Source: Erwinia sp. S63 (GTDB lineage: Bacteria; Pseudomonadota; Gammaproteobacteria; Enterobacterales; Enterobacteriaceae). From it: 64,000 nt of DNA. The notes beneath the pieces are model-generated. The model had not been told where the DNA came from. It worked only from the letters and a program-made list of their open reading frames with translations, and did no database searches. The stretch covers positions 62,001 through 126,000 of the forward strand of contig NZ_JACVUP010000010.1 in NCBI RefSeq assembly GCF_016625195.1. Reading direction: 5' to 3'. Position 1 is the first letter of the stretch. Every line of letters begins with the position of its first letter. Shown here piece by piece: positions 19,501-25,054 of the stretch. The translations under genes and the position numbers were made by a program.

Positions 19501-21817
19501 CATTAAAATTTCGCTCAGCGTGGGGGCCAGCAAAAGCAAATCATCATCGGAATACAGCAGCAATACTGTCAGCGGCAGCTCGCTCAGCGGCGGCGGCAAT
19601 GTCGCCGTAGTAGCGACCGGCGCAAACGGTACCAGCGGCGATGTCACGCTGGCAGGCAGCGGCATTACCGGAAACAACGTCACGCTTGCTGCCGCACATG
19701 ATCTGAATCTGGTTGCCGCCAGCAACAATACCGAGCAGAAGAGCAGCAACAAAGCCTCCGGCTGGAGTGCCGGCGTGCACGTCGCCATCGGCCAGGAAAC
19801 CGGCATTGGCGTACAGGCCAGCGGCTATATGGCCAGCGGCTCGGAGAACGGCAGCAGCACCGCATACGTGAACAGCCGCGTCAATGCCAAAGACAACCTG
19901 ACGCTGAGCAGTGGCAACGACACGCTGCTGTCCGGCGCACAGGCGCTGGGTAACAGCATCAGCCTGAATGCCGGCAATAACCTGACGCTGACCAGCCTGC
20001 AGGACACCGACAGTTACCACAGTCAGCAACAGAGCGCCAGCGGCGGCTTCAGTTTCACCTTTGGCTCGATGACGGGCTCGTTCGGGCTAAGCCTGAGCAA
20101 AAGTAAGGTCAACAGTGAATACGCCAGCGTCGGCGACCAGAGTGGTCTGTTTGCCGGTGACGGAGGTTATGACATCTTCGTCGGTAACCATACGCAGCTG
20201 AATGGCGCAGTGATTGCCTCAACGGCGGATGCCGCGGACAACAAGCTGTCCACGGGTACGCTTGGCTGGGACAGCATCGATAATCATGCCGAATACTCAG
20301 CCAACAGCACGTCTGTAGGTATCAATATGAGTTCGTTGGGTCAGCAGTTTGCGGGCGGCGCACTCCCTGCGGTGGTAAACATGCATGAAAGTGCATCAGG
20401 CACCACTCGTTCAGCCGTGGCTGACGGGGCGATTACTGTTCGTGATGTGCAGAACCAGAAGCAGGACGTCGCGGGTCTTAGTCGGGATACCGAGAACGCC
20501 AATGGCAGCATCGGCAAAATATTCGACAAAGAGAAAGTCGCTAACCAGATGGCGTTTGCACAGGGTGTGCAGGAGCTGGCCGGAAAAGTTGTCGGCGACG
20601 TTAAAGCTTACAAACTGGATGCGGCCGAAAAAGAAACCTCCGACCGCCTGCTTAAAGAACACCCTGATTACGCAAATCTATCGAAAGATGAGTTTAATGC
20701 GCGCGTACAGAGCGACCCTTCCTACAAAGCGGTGGCGGATTTGTGGGGCACGGGCGGGACCTATTCGATGGTCGCCACGGCCGTGGCGGGCGCACTGGGG
20801 GGCTTAAGCGCGAATAACCTCGGCGCAGCAGCGGGCGGGGCTATGGCGCCGTATATTGCCAACGCTATCAAACAGGCGACGACGTCGTATGACGCACAGG
20901 GCAATCCGCAACCTAACATGTTGGCTAACACAATGGCACACGCCGTGGCGGGTGCTGTGTTAGCACAAATATCCGGCAACAGTGCTGCAGCGGGCGCCGC
21001 TGGAGCTGCCGGCGGTGAGCTGGCTGCACGGGCAATTGTGAAATTGATGTATCCGGACACAGACATTAGCAGTCTGACAGAAAATCAGAAGCAGATAGTC
21101 AGCAGCCTGAGTCAGCTAGCTGCTGGCCTTGCGGGCGGGATTGCGTCGGATTCGTCAATGGGGATTGGATCTGGTGCCAGTGCTGGGAAAAATGCAGTTG
21201 AAAATAATGCACTGTGTAGCACCGTTACGTGCCTTGCCAACCCACTTGACTCCGGTAGACTGAGCCCGGGCGGTGGAAGTAGTTTAATTGGTGCAGCAGC
21301 AGGAGTTGCTGCTGGTACGGCAATTGCGGAATCGTTAAACGATGACGATAGTAAAAAGGAGTCAAATTTAGGTAAAGATCTTTCAGGTGAGCAAAAGCAA
21401 GAAATTGCAGGTAGTGGAGGTAGTTCTCCGAATGGATGGGAGCCTGATGAACAAGACAGTAAAAGTGAAAATAAGGATAATCTGGACCCTAATAATCGAG
21501 CTCAACATGAAGACTACTTAGACTCATTACGGGCATCAATGGAAAAACCGAATGTAAAAGATGATACACTTAAAAATCTTATTGATGACCTATATCGGCC
21601 TAATGCAAAAGTAGGAAATGGTAGTACTGCAGACGCAGTTAGATATGAGTTGAAAACTGGAGAGCAGGTAGGGGGTAAAGGACACATTGAAAAGGCTGAA
21701 ACATATTCAAGAGCGTTAACCAAATGGCTTGACAACAACCCTAATGCATCCCCAAATGACCGTGCTGCTGCAGAAAATGTTCTAAAAGATATGCAAAATG
21801 CTTTATCGGGAAAATAA
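10529..21817 (+). CDS. cdiA: CdiA: contact-dependent growth-inhibition effector
   Basis: This is a 3762-residue filamentous hemagglutinin-type exoprotein. In order: an extended signal peptide (about 1-33, ending MAA); a TPS secretion domain (about 35-170) with the NPNL and NPYGI motifs and a GCGF cysteine pair; a very long first FHA repeat region (about 250-1930) built of roughly 20-residue beta-helix units such as LNNSGxLQG; a non-repetitive section near 1950-2140 with different composition, probably the receptor-binding domain; a further segment to about 2450; a second FHA repeat region (about 2470-3250) with LVAGxDITSQAA-type units; then the pre-toxin region and the VENN motif at residues 3557-3560. 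The C-terminal about 200 residues are the toxin part. The gene is GC-rich until about 21160 and AT-rich after it, the usual junction of exchangeable CDI toxins. It lies directly behind cdiB and before cdiI. Confidence 0.94.
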   Translation: MDDRQPVSLARRALSYLICYLVAVQPMLPAMAAQITPVTPGTKMDAAGNGVPVVNIATPNAAGVSHNQYQQYNVGQEGLILNNATGQLNQTQLGGLIQNNPNLKAGHEAQAIINEVTGANRSQLQGYTEVAGKAANVIVANPYGITCNGCGFINTPNVTLTTGKPQLDANGNLSSLEVTKGSVTVEGKGLDGSGADAVSIVARATEINAGIHAKDLSVTVGANRVGADGSVTPIAGEGAAPSVAVDTGALGGMYANRIHLVSSEKGVGVNLGNLAAKQGDIQLDANGKLTLSNSLSSGALTANGASVALSGDNKATGQITVSAQQDATLGKGTLVSDAGIAVTAKGNLTTGGTSLTAGRDIRLSGASLTADQSTRANAGSSIQLQAQNQISNGGQLTAADSLSVDARQVNNSGALAASTISVRAGTLQNSKGASVAATRSLTTVSDSLLNQGVFSAPVLDISSAQTDNSGMLQGTSAFSFSGSSLNNLSGGTLSSNNAFALNLPDLSNSGLISSGVALTLRGDRLSNAGEINAADLSVFNAVVLNQSGGSLLAGQALQLNNQQLTNEGKMAAVGLTLYSDAISNSGTLQAKQTLQTQSRQLTNTGTVLSEDQLTLDTAGLNNAGSLQGRLMNVSADNWLNSGKVLSLAEGTLTTGSLNNTGSLFSQQALQLSSGETDNSGLIQGTTALRFSGQRLTNLADGTVSSDNSFGLDLPELNNAGLISSGAALNLSGGTLTNAGEISATDITADNDTLSNQQGSLLLADNAVQLKNGSLSNAGQIAASQLDISSTTVENSGTLQGKQSLQATGQQLTNSGTMLSGGQLTLKQDRLDNRGQMQGQQLDLTAGDWQNSGNALSEGDATIAAGTLTNSGKILGQQHIGITGSTDNSGWLLAQALTLQGDLVNSGLMQGTSALTLKGDTLVNKGNGQLLTAGKAGVQGSSLNNQGSIQADQLDLKLESWQNAGSARAGSQLSANVSGALDNSGKLISEQGMNLLSNQLSNSGTLAADRLTLMAPQLTNSGLLQGNSALTLSSADITNTATGELITGDSLALAPVTLTNAGLLQVAGDLSLTGLNISNSGRITANNLNADLDGTLDNSADGVLLAQQQADLQVNTLNNAGTVAAQQIKTSGAKLQNQGLLQGDALLSAEFAQFDNLLHGQLVSGGELSLKGDTASNAGLWQGKNLGYHFTSLSTSGTINGTGSLSGTSDTLLDNSGSLLSAGDASVSAGSLTNSGKIMADSLTLRGGSLSNQGLWQGTTALDAQASDRLTQSAGGQALTGGALRLNAGTLETSGTLQGEGVNVSAGSWQHQGSLLSGADLTASVSGELNNQGGLLSQGAAQIGAQNLNNSGKLLAEKDVTLSGSSLNNSGTVQGDTLAIRPASVTNQGSLIGLKSLTLGPAPIQGLRLLAVQAQPARVLMNNAGGQLLTQGTLHISGDAVTNNGTWQGQQILLDASSLANGGAIQSAGDLQLNLSDTLTSGAGSKISANGTAALNALSFTSQGQWIARNLTLQGATLNNSGEISGVEGLTTTLSGAVTQQQNGVLLSGGTLDVHGATVDNAGRMQGKDLLLSSGGVTNSGRMQGDSSLQLNAGGRLTNNASGTLLSQNGLTLTAPELYNYGVIQGATSRITTSGLASNSGKLLSSADLTLNAPQLVNSGWLQASQLILNATSASNSGTLMADQQATLTGNSLQNQGTAQGGNLTVNYAQLTNSGTLLGASQLNVKATNVTQQAAGKLFSGGNLLLESTGFDQLGQVVALGDATLKLINGFTARNILAAGNRLSISSNGAIDNQGTLQGQALTLSAGGDLTNNGQITTGSGDSSLSGNRITMNGSGTLQGGGNVALTSRSDVALNGFTGTSGNLTITSPGSIVNTALLYAGQNLYLYANSIQNQRGDMLAGNSLWMQRDAAGNANGEVINTSGTIESQNGDITVRTSNLLNQREGLTTQQNTQQISGLPAGVGGASIKYQLSKMNVDDLGYYIISVRTGGSFGKGNGSIDDYSYLAPNAQAAVKRYLTETTTVTAQANGGSGRISAGRNLDVTAGQLNNLASSLLAGNSISLSGTTLNNQSWVNGVTSTYLTYKYDGRIGANKLNDSRNMQYFSPTSENSPFRGNDSSATVTYQLSSAPEYETTYTGDGLRAVIQAGGSVNASFSGDVSNTSTTPNAGWAGTTVSAPSLNHLAAVSHVAAQQRQQLATTDKVAVNSPEWRDQLQNALQQVNGGTSLQNAQPETVGLSDHNGKQQGSANLGKAAELASGSAVKPSALGNYGASAVDTSAYPLPTSDNGYFVPGDSTSPYLITVNPKLNGLGQLDSSLFGDLNQLLGKQPGSAPHETRQQYTDVNTFLGSSYLLDRLNLKPDNDYRFLGDAAFDTRYVSNAVLNQTGSRYLNGVGSDLDQMRYLMDNAAASQQSLGLQFGVSLTADQVASLDKSIIWWEATSVNGQTVMVPKVYLSEKDAAMNNGSVIAGNNVTLSGGNITNSASTVVAQNSVSADSQNNIDNLSDGLIKAGGDLQLGALNNINNVGSTISGKKVALESVNGDINNTTVSSQWTIGGSGALQASKTLLGQTAAITSLDALSLKSGNDINITGASLNAGGDLLLNAWHDLSLNNIATSESRKVGNKETHSSGAERSTVSSGGNLTLVAGQDITSQAAALAAEGDIGLKAGRDINLNAAESGSGNSERDSKKTVINETVRQQGTEIVSGGSTTMLAGNDITSQAATITANKDLALQAGHDINITTATESDYAYKEETKTSKGLFSKKTTHTVSEDSSTTEKASSLSGDHVSIVAGHDLAVSGSSVVGESDVGLKAGNDLSITAATDTQTSYRLSETKKSGMFSGGGIGVTFGSASSKQELKQDGTTESQSASTIGSTGGNVTLVAGHDARIAGSDVIAKQDISVVGGSVTVDPGNDTLTRRQSFEQKQSGLTLQLTSPITDALLSLGSQAKAASEAGDDRLKALGVVKALESGWAMSGAAGQSATALANGDMTNAGIKISLSVGASKSKSSSEYSSNTVSGSSLSGGGNVAVVATGANGTSGDVTLAGSGITGNNVTLAAAHDLNLVAASNNTEQKSSNKASGWSAGVHVAIGQETGIGVQASGYMASGSENGSSTAYVNSRVNAKDNLTLSSGNDTLLSGAQALGNSISLNAGNNLTLTSLQDTDSYHSQQQSASGGFSFTFGSMTGSFGLSLSKSKVNSEYASVGDQSGLFAGDGGYDIFVGNHTQLNGAVIASTADAADNKLSTGTLGWDSIDNHAEYSANSTSVGINMSSLGQQFAGGALPAVVNMHESASGTTRSAVADGAITVRDVQNQKQDVAGLSRDTENANGSIGKIFDKEKVANQMAFAQGVQELAGKVVGDVKAYKLDAAEKETSDRLLKEHPDYANLSKDEFNARVQSDPSYKAVADLWGTGGTYSMVATAVAGALGGLSANNLGAAAGGAMAPYIANAIKQATTSYDAQGNPQPNMLANTMAHAVAGAVLAQISGNSAAAGAAGAAGGELAARAIVKLMYPDTDISSLTENQKQIVSSLSQLAAGLAGGIASDSSMGIGSGASAGKNAVENNALCSTVTCLANPLDSGRLSPGGGSSLIGAAAGVAAGTAIAESLNDDDSKKESNLGKDLSGEQKQEIAGSGGSSPNGWEPDEQDSKSENKDNLDPNNRAQHEDYLDSLRASMEKPNVKDDTLKNLIDDLYRPNAKVGNGSTADAVRYELKTGEQVGGKGHIEKAETYSRALTKWLDNNPNASPNDRAAAENVLKDMQNALSGK
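21209..21817 (+). other. CdiA-CT toxin region downstream of VENN
   Basis: These 202 codons follow the VENN motif. The first part (ALCSTVTC, then a small Gly/Ala-rich hydrophobic segment) corresponds to the entry domain. The last about 85 residues, from NVKDDTLKNLIDDLYRPNA through VGNGSTADAVRYE to ERAAAEN-like DRAAAENVL, form a compact C-terminal module of a kind that also ends Rhs and other polymorphic toxins. I do not know a demonstrated activity for it. Low GC content compared with the rest of cdiA marks it as an exchanged module. Confidence 0.75.
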
Positions 21818-21819
21818 AT

Positions 21820-22197
21820 ATGATAACTGAAACTGAAAAACTCGTTGAGTACTACAGGTCCTTCTCGGTTAAAATTGATGAGGATGTGAAAAAATGCTTT
21901 GAGTTTTGGAACCCAGAAAATCCACCCGCGCTGCTTCTTTTTTCAGCGATAGGAAGATCCATCGGATTCCATATAGATGAATTGAATGAAAATGAAAAAT
22001 GTATTCTATTCAATAGTATTGAAGATGGTATTGTATCAAAAGATCAGACGGTTTCTACAGCAGTAGCTACAGGACTGATCGAAGCATTAGTAGGTGCCAT
22101 TGGTGAAGACGATAATAAATGGAAAAGAATATTTATTTTTTTAGGTCCTGAAACGAAAAAACATGCTTTGGCATGGGGGAATCTTTTTGAGAAATAA
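21820..22197 (+). CDS. cdiI: CdiI immunity protein cognate to the CdiA toxin
   Basis: This is a 125-residue acidic cytoplasmic protein starting 2 bases after the cdiA stop, the standard place for the immunity gene of a CDI locus. It has the pattern YxSFSVKIDEDVKKCFEFWNP, PPALLLFSAIGRS, VSTAVATGLIEALVGA and a final LGPETKKHALAWGNLFEK. This matches a family of small proteins repeatedly found behind polymorphic toxins. It would bind and neutralise the CdiA-CT delivered by neighbouring sister cells. It is AT-rich like the toxin end, supporting joint transfer. Specificity is inferred from position, not from sequence alone. Confidence 0.85.
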   Translation: MITETEKLVEYYRSFSVKIDEDVKKCFEFWNPENPPALLLFSAIGRSIGFHIDELNENEKCILFNSIEDGIVSKDQTVSTAVATGLIEALVGAIGEDDNKWKRIFIFLGPETKKHALAWGNLFEK

Positions 22198-22384
22198 GCA
22201 GGAGTTACTGCTAGCACGGCAATTTCGGATATACTTATCGGAAATTTAGGACTACAGTGGAAAATATAACGCTAGTGAAGGTCAAAGTGATGAAGTAAAA
22301 ACAGAGCAAGGTGGTGCTATGAGCATCCCCTCATTTGCAACGTTCCTGATCAAGAAGCTTATGGAAGATCTATATAGTCTATAA
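22198..22384 (+). pseudogene. Orphan CdiA-CT remnant 1
   Basis: Starting at the first base after the cdiI stop, 22198-22225 is nearly identical to 21299-21326 in cdiA (gcaggagtt, ctgct and acggcaatt blocks shared). The translation AGVTASTAIS parallels AGVAAGTAIA of the intact toxin region. After a stop and a frame change, a second coherent frame ends in IKKLMEDLYSL and a stop at 22382-22384. It lacks a start and the VENN motif. It is best read as a decayed displaced toxin module whose immunity gene follows. Confidence 0.75.
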
Positions 22385-22418
22385 ATAAAATTGAATCAGT
22401 ATTTTAAGAACATGTTAT

Positions 22419-22811
22419 ATGAAAACTTTTCGTAATTTAGTGTGGAATATAAATGAAATTGAAAACCCTTCAAACCAATCGTCCTTAGAGATATGGTTTA
22501 AAAGTGTTATGGATGTACCTTTGGAAAAATTAGAGTTAAGTGACTTATGCCGCGCGCTACGTCAGAGGGTCTGTGTTGAACAGTTAATGCCTTTAGTTTT
22601 AGATATATTAGATGAAGACCCATTAGCTGGAGAAATTTATGATGGTGAACTTATCGCAGCCTTAGCAACACTTAAAAATGAAGAGTCAATGTGCCATAAG
22701 GAATACCTCATAAGAATATTAAAATCCATAAATAAAATAGACATTAACAATGTCGAAAGAGATGTCCAAGATGAGATAAAAATGATTAATGAAATGGCTT
22801 CCAAGGTGTGA
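22419..22811 (+). CDS. CdiI-type immunity protein (orphan)
   Basis: This is a 130-residue acidic protein with the sequence pattern of contact-dependent inhibition immunity proteins of the CdiI_4 type: SLEIWFKSVMDVPLEKLELSD, followed by LCRALRQRVCVEQLMPLVLD and then DEDPLAGEIYDGELIAAL. It would neutralise a CDI toxin different from the one now carried by CdiA. It follows the first orphan toxin remnant, so it probably belonged to that displaced toxin and is kept because it protects against relatives that still carry it. There is no signal peptide. The ATG at 22419 lies 35 bases after the remnant stop. Confidence 0.8.
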   Translation: MKTFRNLVWNINEIENPSNQSSLEIWFKSVMDVPLEKLELSDLCRALRQRVCVEQLMPLVLDILDEDPLAGEIYDGELIAALATLKNEESMCHKEYLIRILKSINKIDINNVERDVQDEIKMINEMASKV

Positions 22812-22812
22812 C

Positions 22813-22890
22813 TTTCAGGTTGATATAGGGTCCCAGCCAACTAAGAAATCACATAAAAATTATCAAGATAAAATTATTATCATGAGGTGA
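22813..22890 (+). pseudogene. Orphan toxin tail remnant 2
   Basis: A short open frame without a start begins 2 bases after the preceding immunity gene and ends with TGA at 22888-22890, just before the next gene. It encodes a basic 25-residue tail (FQVDIGSQPTKKSHKNY and so on). Its position and lack of a start fit the last codons of a displaced toxin. The sequence alone does not identify it. Confidence 0.4.
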
Positions 22891-22892
22891 TT

Positions 22893-23246
22893 ATGGGTTC
22901 TTTTTTTGATATAGGATGTAAGCCATATAACAACAACTCTGGCGAAAGGGGGCTTTCAGTAGGACTTAACAGAACAGCTTCCAATGCTTTAGAAGCATTG
23001 TTCGATGAGGCTTTGCAGAAGCGTCATCCTGATATACATGAAAAAATCATGAAGTACTTGCCTTTAGATCAGATAAGTTTTAGCGAGTTGAATAAAGAAG
23101 AGTTTAATTTAGCTGTAAATGAGATTCAAAACTGTATCCATAGCCTAATAGCACCAACTGAATGGCGATCTTATCAGAAACGTATGTGGGATGATGAGAT
23201 AGGACCACTTATTCAACAAGATGAGCGTTATCAACAGGAACGTTAG
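22893..23246 (+). CDS. Small protein, probable orphan immunity protein
   Basis: This encodes 117 residues starting at ATG 22893 behind GAGGTGA (22884-22890); an in-frame GTG at 22887 is part of that ribosome site and is not the start. It is acidic and soluble, with no signal peptide or membrane segment. It begins MGSFFDIGCKPYNNNSGERG and ends with EWRSYQKRMWDDEIGPLIQQD. I do not recognise a named family. Size, composition and place in a run of immunity-like genes downstream of cdiA, directly after a toxin-like tail, make an immunity role likely but unproven. Confidence 0.65.
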   Translation: MGSFFDIGCKPYNNNSGERGLSVGLNRTASNALEALFDEALQKRHPDIHEKIMKYLPLDQISFSELNKEEFNLAVNEIQNCIHSLIAPTEWRSYQKRMWDDEIGPLIQQDERYQQER

Positions 23247-23247
23247 T

Positions 23248-23392
23248 GTGAATAGCCCGGCAAAAATCAACTATAAGGGTCTTTCGTTTTTAACTAATAA
23301 TAAATTTGCAATCAAAAGGATAGATCGAGCTCCTAAAGATGTTTAAACCAGCCCCATCTGATCATGGGTACAAAATAAACTTGGAACTTTAA
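23248..23392 (+). pseudogene. Orphan toxin tail remnant 3 (frameshifted)
   Basis: One frame (23248-23346) reads NYKGLSFLTNNKFAIKRIDRAP and stops; the overlapping frame then reads MFKPAPSDHGYKINLEL and stops at 23390-23392. Joined, they look like one basic toxin C-terminus broken by a frameshift near 23325-23340. Its stop TAA shares its last A with the ATG of the next gene (TAATG), an arrangement common for toxin-immunity pairs. Confidence 0.5.
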
Positions 23393-23661
23393 TGTACAGT
23401 AATAACGATCTTTACATATGCCGGATATGTGGCGCTAAGCAATCAGACCCTCCATGGGGAGATGATGGAAAAAATGCCAGTTTTGATATCTGTGATTGTT
23501 GTGGTGCTGAATTTGGGTATGAGGATGCGACCTTGGAGGGATTAAAACGCTACAGGAATAGATGGTTAGCTAATGGTGCCAAATGGAATAACTTGAAAAT
23601 GAGGCCGGAGGATTGGTCGATAGATGAGCAGCTAAAGAATATCCCTAAGGAGTATCTTTAA
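23392..23661 (+). CDS. Cysteine-rich small protein, probable orphan immunity protein
   Basis: This is an 89-residue protein with two Cys clusters, CRICG near residue 9 and CDCCG near 43, that could bind one zinc ion. A PPWGDDGKNASFDIC segment separates them and FGYEDATLEG follows. The rest is W- and R-rich (YRNRWLANGAKW). Proteins of this shape occur singly downstream of polymorphic toxins and are usually left as hypothetical. Here its start overlaps the stop of a toxin-like remnant (TAATG), and it is the fourth small gene in a row after cdiA, so an immunity function is the best guess. There is no signal peptide. Confidence 0.65.
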   Translation: MYSNNDLYICRICGAKQSDPPWGDDGKNASFDICDCCGAEFGYEDATLEGLKRYRNRWLANGAKWNNLKMRPEDWSIDEQLKNIPKEYL

Positions 23662-24044
23662 AAACAATTAAGAAAACCTTTTTTATGTCGGGTTGTCTTA
23701 AATTATGTTTGGACTATTCGTTCACGGTTTTGGACGATATTGGATCGTTGACTGAATGAAATTCTGGAAAATAAAAATTAGTGATCTTAAATCTTGCACC
23801 ACTCTGCACCCCCGTTAGCCGGTGACTGCTTCTAATGGAGAGTGGCAAGGGAGGATTAGATGCCAGCAGTCATGAATGTGGTGAGCAGGTGACAGCATCG
23901 TAGAGAACAAAATGCAGGTCCGCACAACCAATTTAACATAAGATACATTACCCGAACTTTGTCATATGACTGATTATTATGCTTTTTTCCAGGATTTAGC
24001 TAAGCTCACTTGACCGCTTCAGGCTACCTGCTGAGTAACCTGGT
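23662..24044. other. Gap between immunity array and transposase remnant
   Basis: No gene, clear repeat or terminator can be supported in these 383 bases. It probably contains the left end of the ISNCY element whose transposase fragment follows, but I could not identify an inverted repeat. Confidence 0.4.
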
Positions 24045-24074
24045 ATGGCAGTATATAGTGCGGATTTTTTCACG

Positions 24075-24461
24075 ATGAACAAAGTTAACCGGCTTAAAGT
24101 CGTTCACAACGTTGTCGATCCGCGACTGACAACACAACTCGCAGCTAAATTTTTCGGCATTTCAGACCGACACTGCCGCCGTCTCCTCCAGCGCTACCGT
24201 GCAGACGGCCCTCTGGACATGGCTGAGCATCGCCACGATAAGCCCAGCAACTACCCGTTGCCCGGAGGTCTTACTGAACGCGCGATTCAAGCCATATGCC
24301 TGCAATGCGCTGATTTTGGCCCGACGCTGGCCTGCTCAGGGTATGGTTCAACATCAGAAGTAAAAGATAAATTCCACCAACTCAGCAATGATTACCAGGC
24401 CATTCCAGGTGTAGCCACCCGCTCTAATATCACCACATACAGTCTCTATTCCAGGATATAA
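24075..24461 (+). pseudogene. ISNCY-family transposase, truncated
   Basis: From ATG 24075 the product begins MNKVNRLKVVHNVVDPRLTT, followed by QLAAKFFGISDRHCRRLLQR (a helix-turn-helix), and continues to ADFGPTLAC, the N-terminal DNA-binding part of ISNCY-type transposases. After about 24340 the resemblance stops and unrelated sequence runs to a stop, so the DDE catalytic part is missing. An earlier in-frame ATG at 24045 exists but family starts favour 24075. It is a broken mobile element at the right edge of the CDI immunity array. Confidence 0.8.
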
Positions 24462-24521
24462 AGGAACAGCTTTGCAGCCCACACAGAAGACCATCAGAAT
24501 CGAAATGAGAACTCATCAATA

Positions 24522-24782
24522 TCAGCGAATGGATACAGGCAGCGGTTTTAAATAATGGATATGTTTCCAGACATCCCACTTTTCGAAGGGGTCTAAGCTT
24601 CCTTGCCCAGCGTAAAGATATCGCTGAGGATTATTCGTCATTCTTCCTTTTAAAACAGCATGAAATCGGAATTTCTCGTATTTCCCTGTCACAGGATTCT
24701 GTACTTCAATATGGGTGCTACTGCGTGGCACTTTCGTAATAAAGGGTTTCTGCCCTTCTCTGAAAATGATGCAATCGTCCAT
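24522..24782 (-). CDS. Small hypothetical protein
   Basis: This is an 86-residue soluble protein starting MDDCIIFREGQKPFITKVPR and ending near HYLKPLPVSIR. The start is well supported by a strong AGGAGG-type ribosome site on the minus strand (complement of 24786-24792), which suggests the gene is expressed. No family, signal peptide or membrane segment is recognised. It stands alone between transposase debris and the fic gene. The mix of basic and aromatic residues in the second half would suit nucleic-acid or protein binding, but that is a guess. Confidence 0.6.
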   Translation of the reverse strand: MDDCIIFREGQKPFITKVPRSSTHIEVQNPVTGKYEKFRFHAVLKGRMTNNPQRYLYAGQGSLDPFEKWDVWKHIHYLKPLPVSIR

Positions 24783-25054
24783 AAACCCTCCTGTTAGTTA
24801 ATGCTTATAAAGCATAACCACTGAAGAGAAAAAGGCCATGGTGAATTATCTTATAATCATATCGAAATAATATTAACACGGGCGAGCAGCATTATTTTTT
24901 CGCATTTAATGTGAAGAAGATTCGCTGTATTCTCCCTATCCAAAATGGAGCGTTACGCTTTAAATGTTAATATTTAGTATTATTTCTGCAAGATTGTGTG
25001 ATAAAGCAAAATCTATTTCCGCTATGTTCCCGTTATCTAACTAAAAAATCGCAC

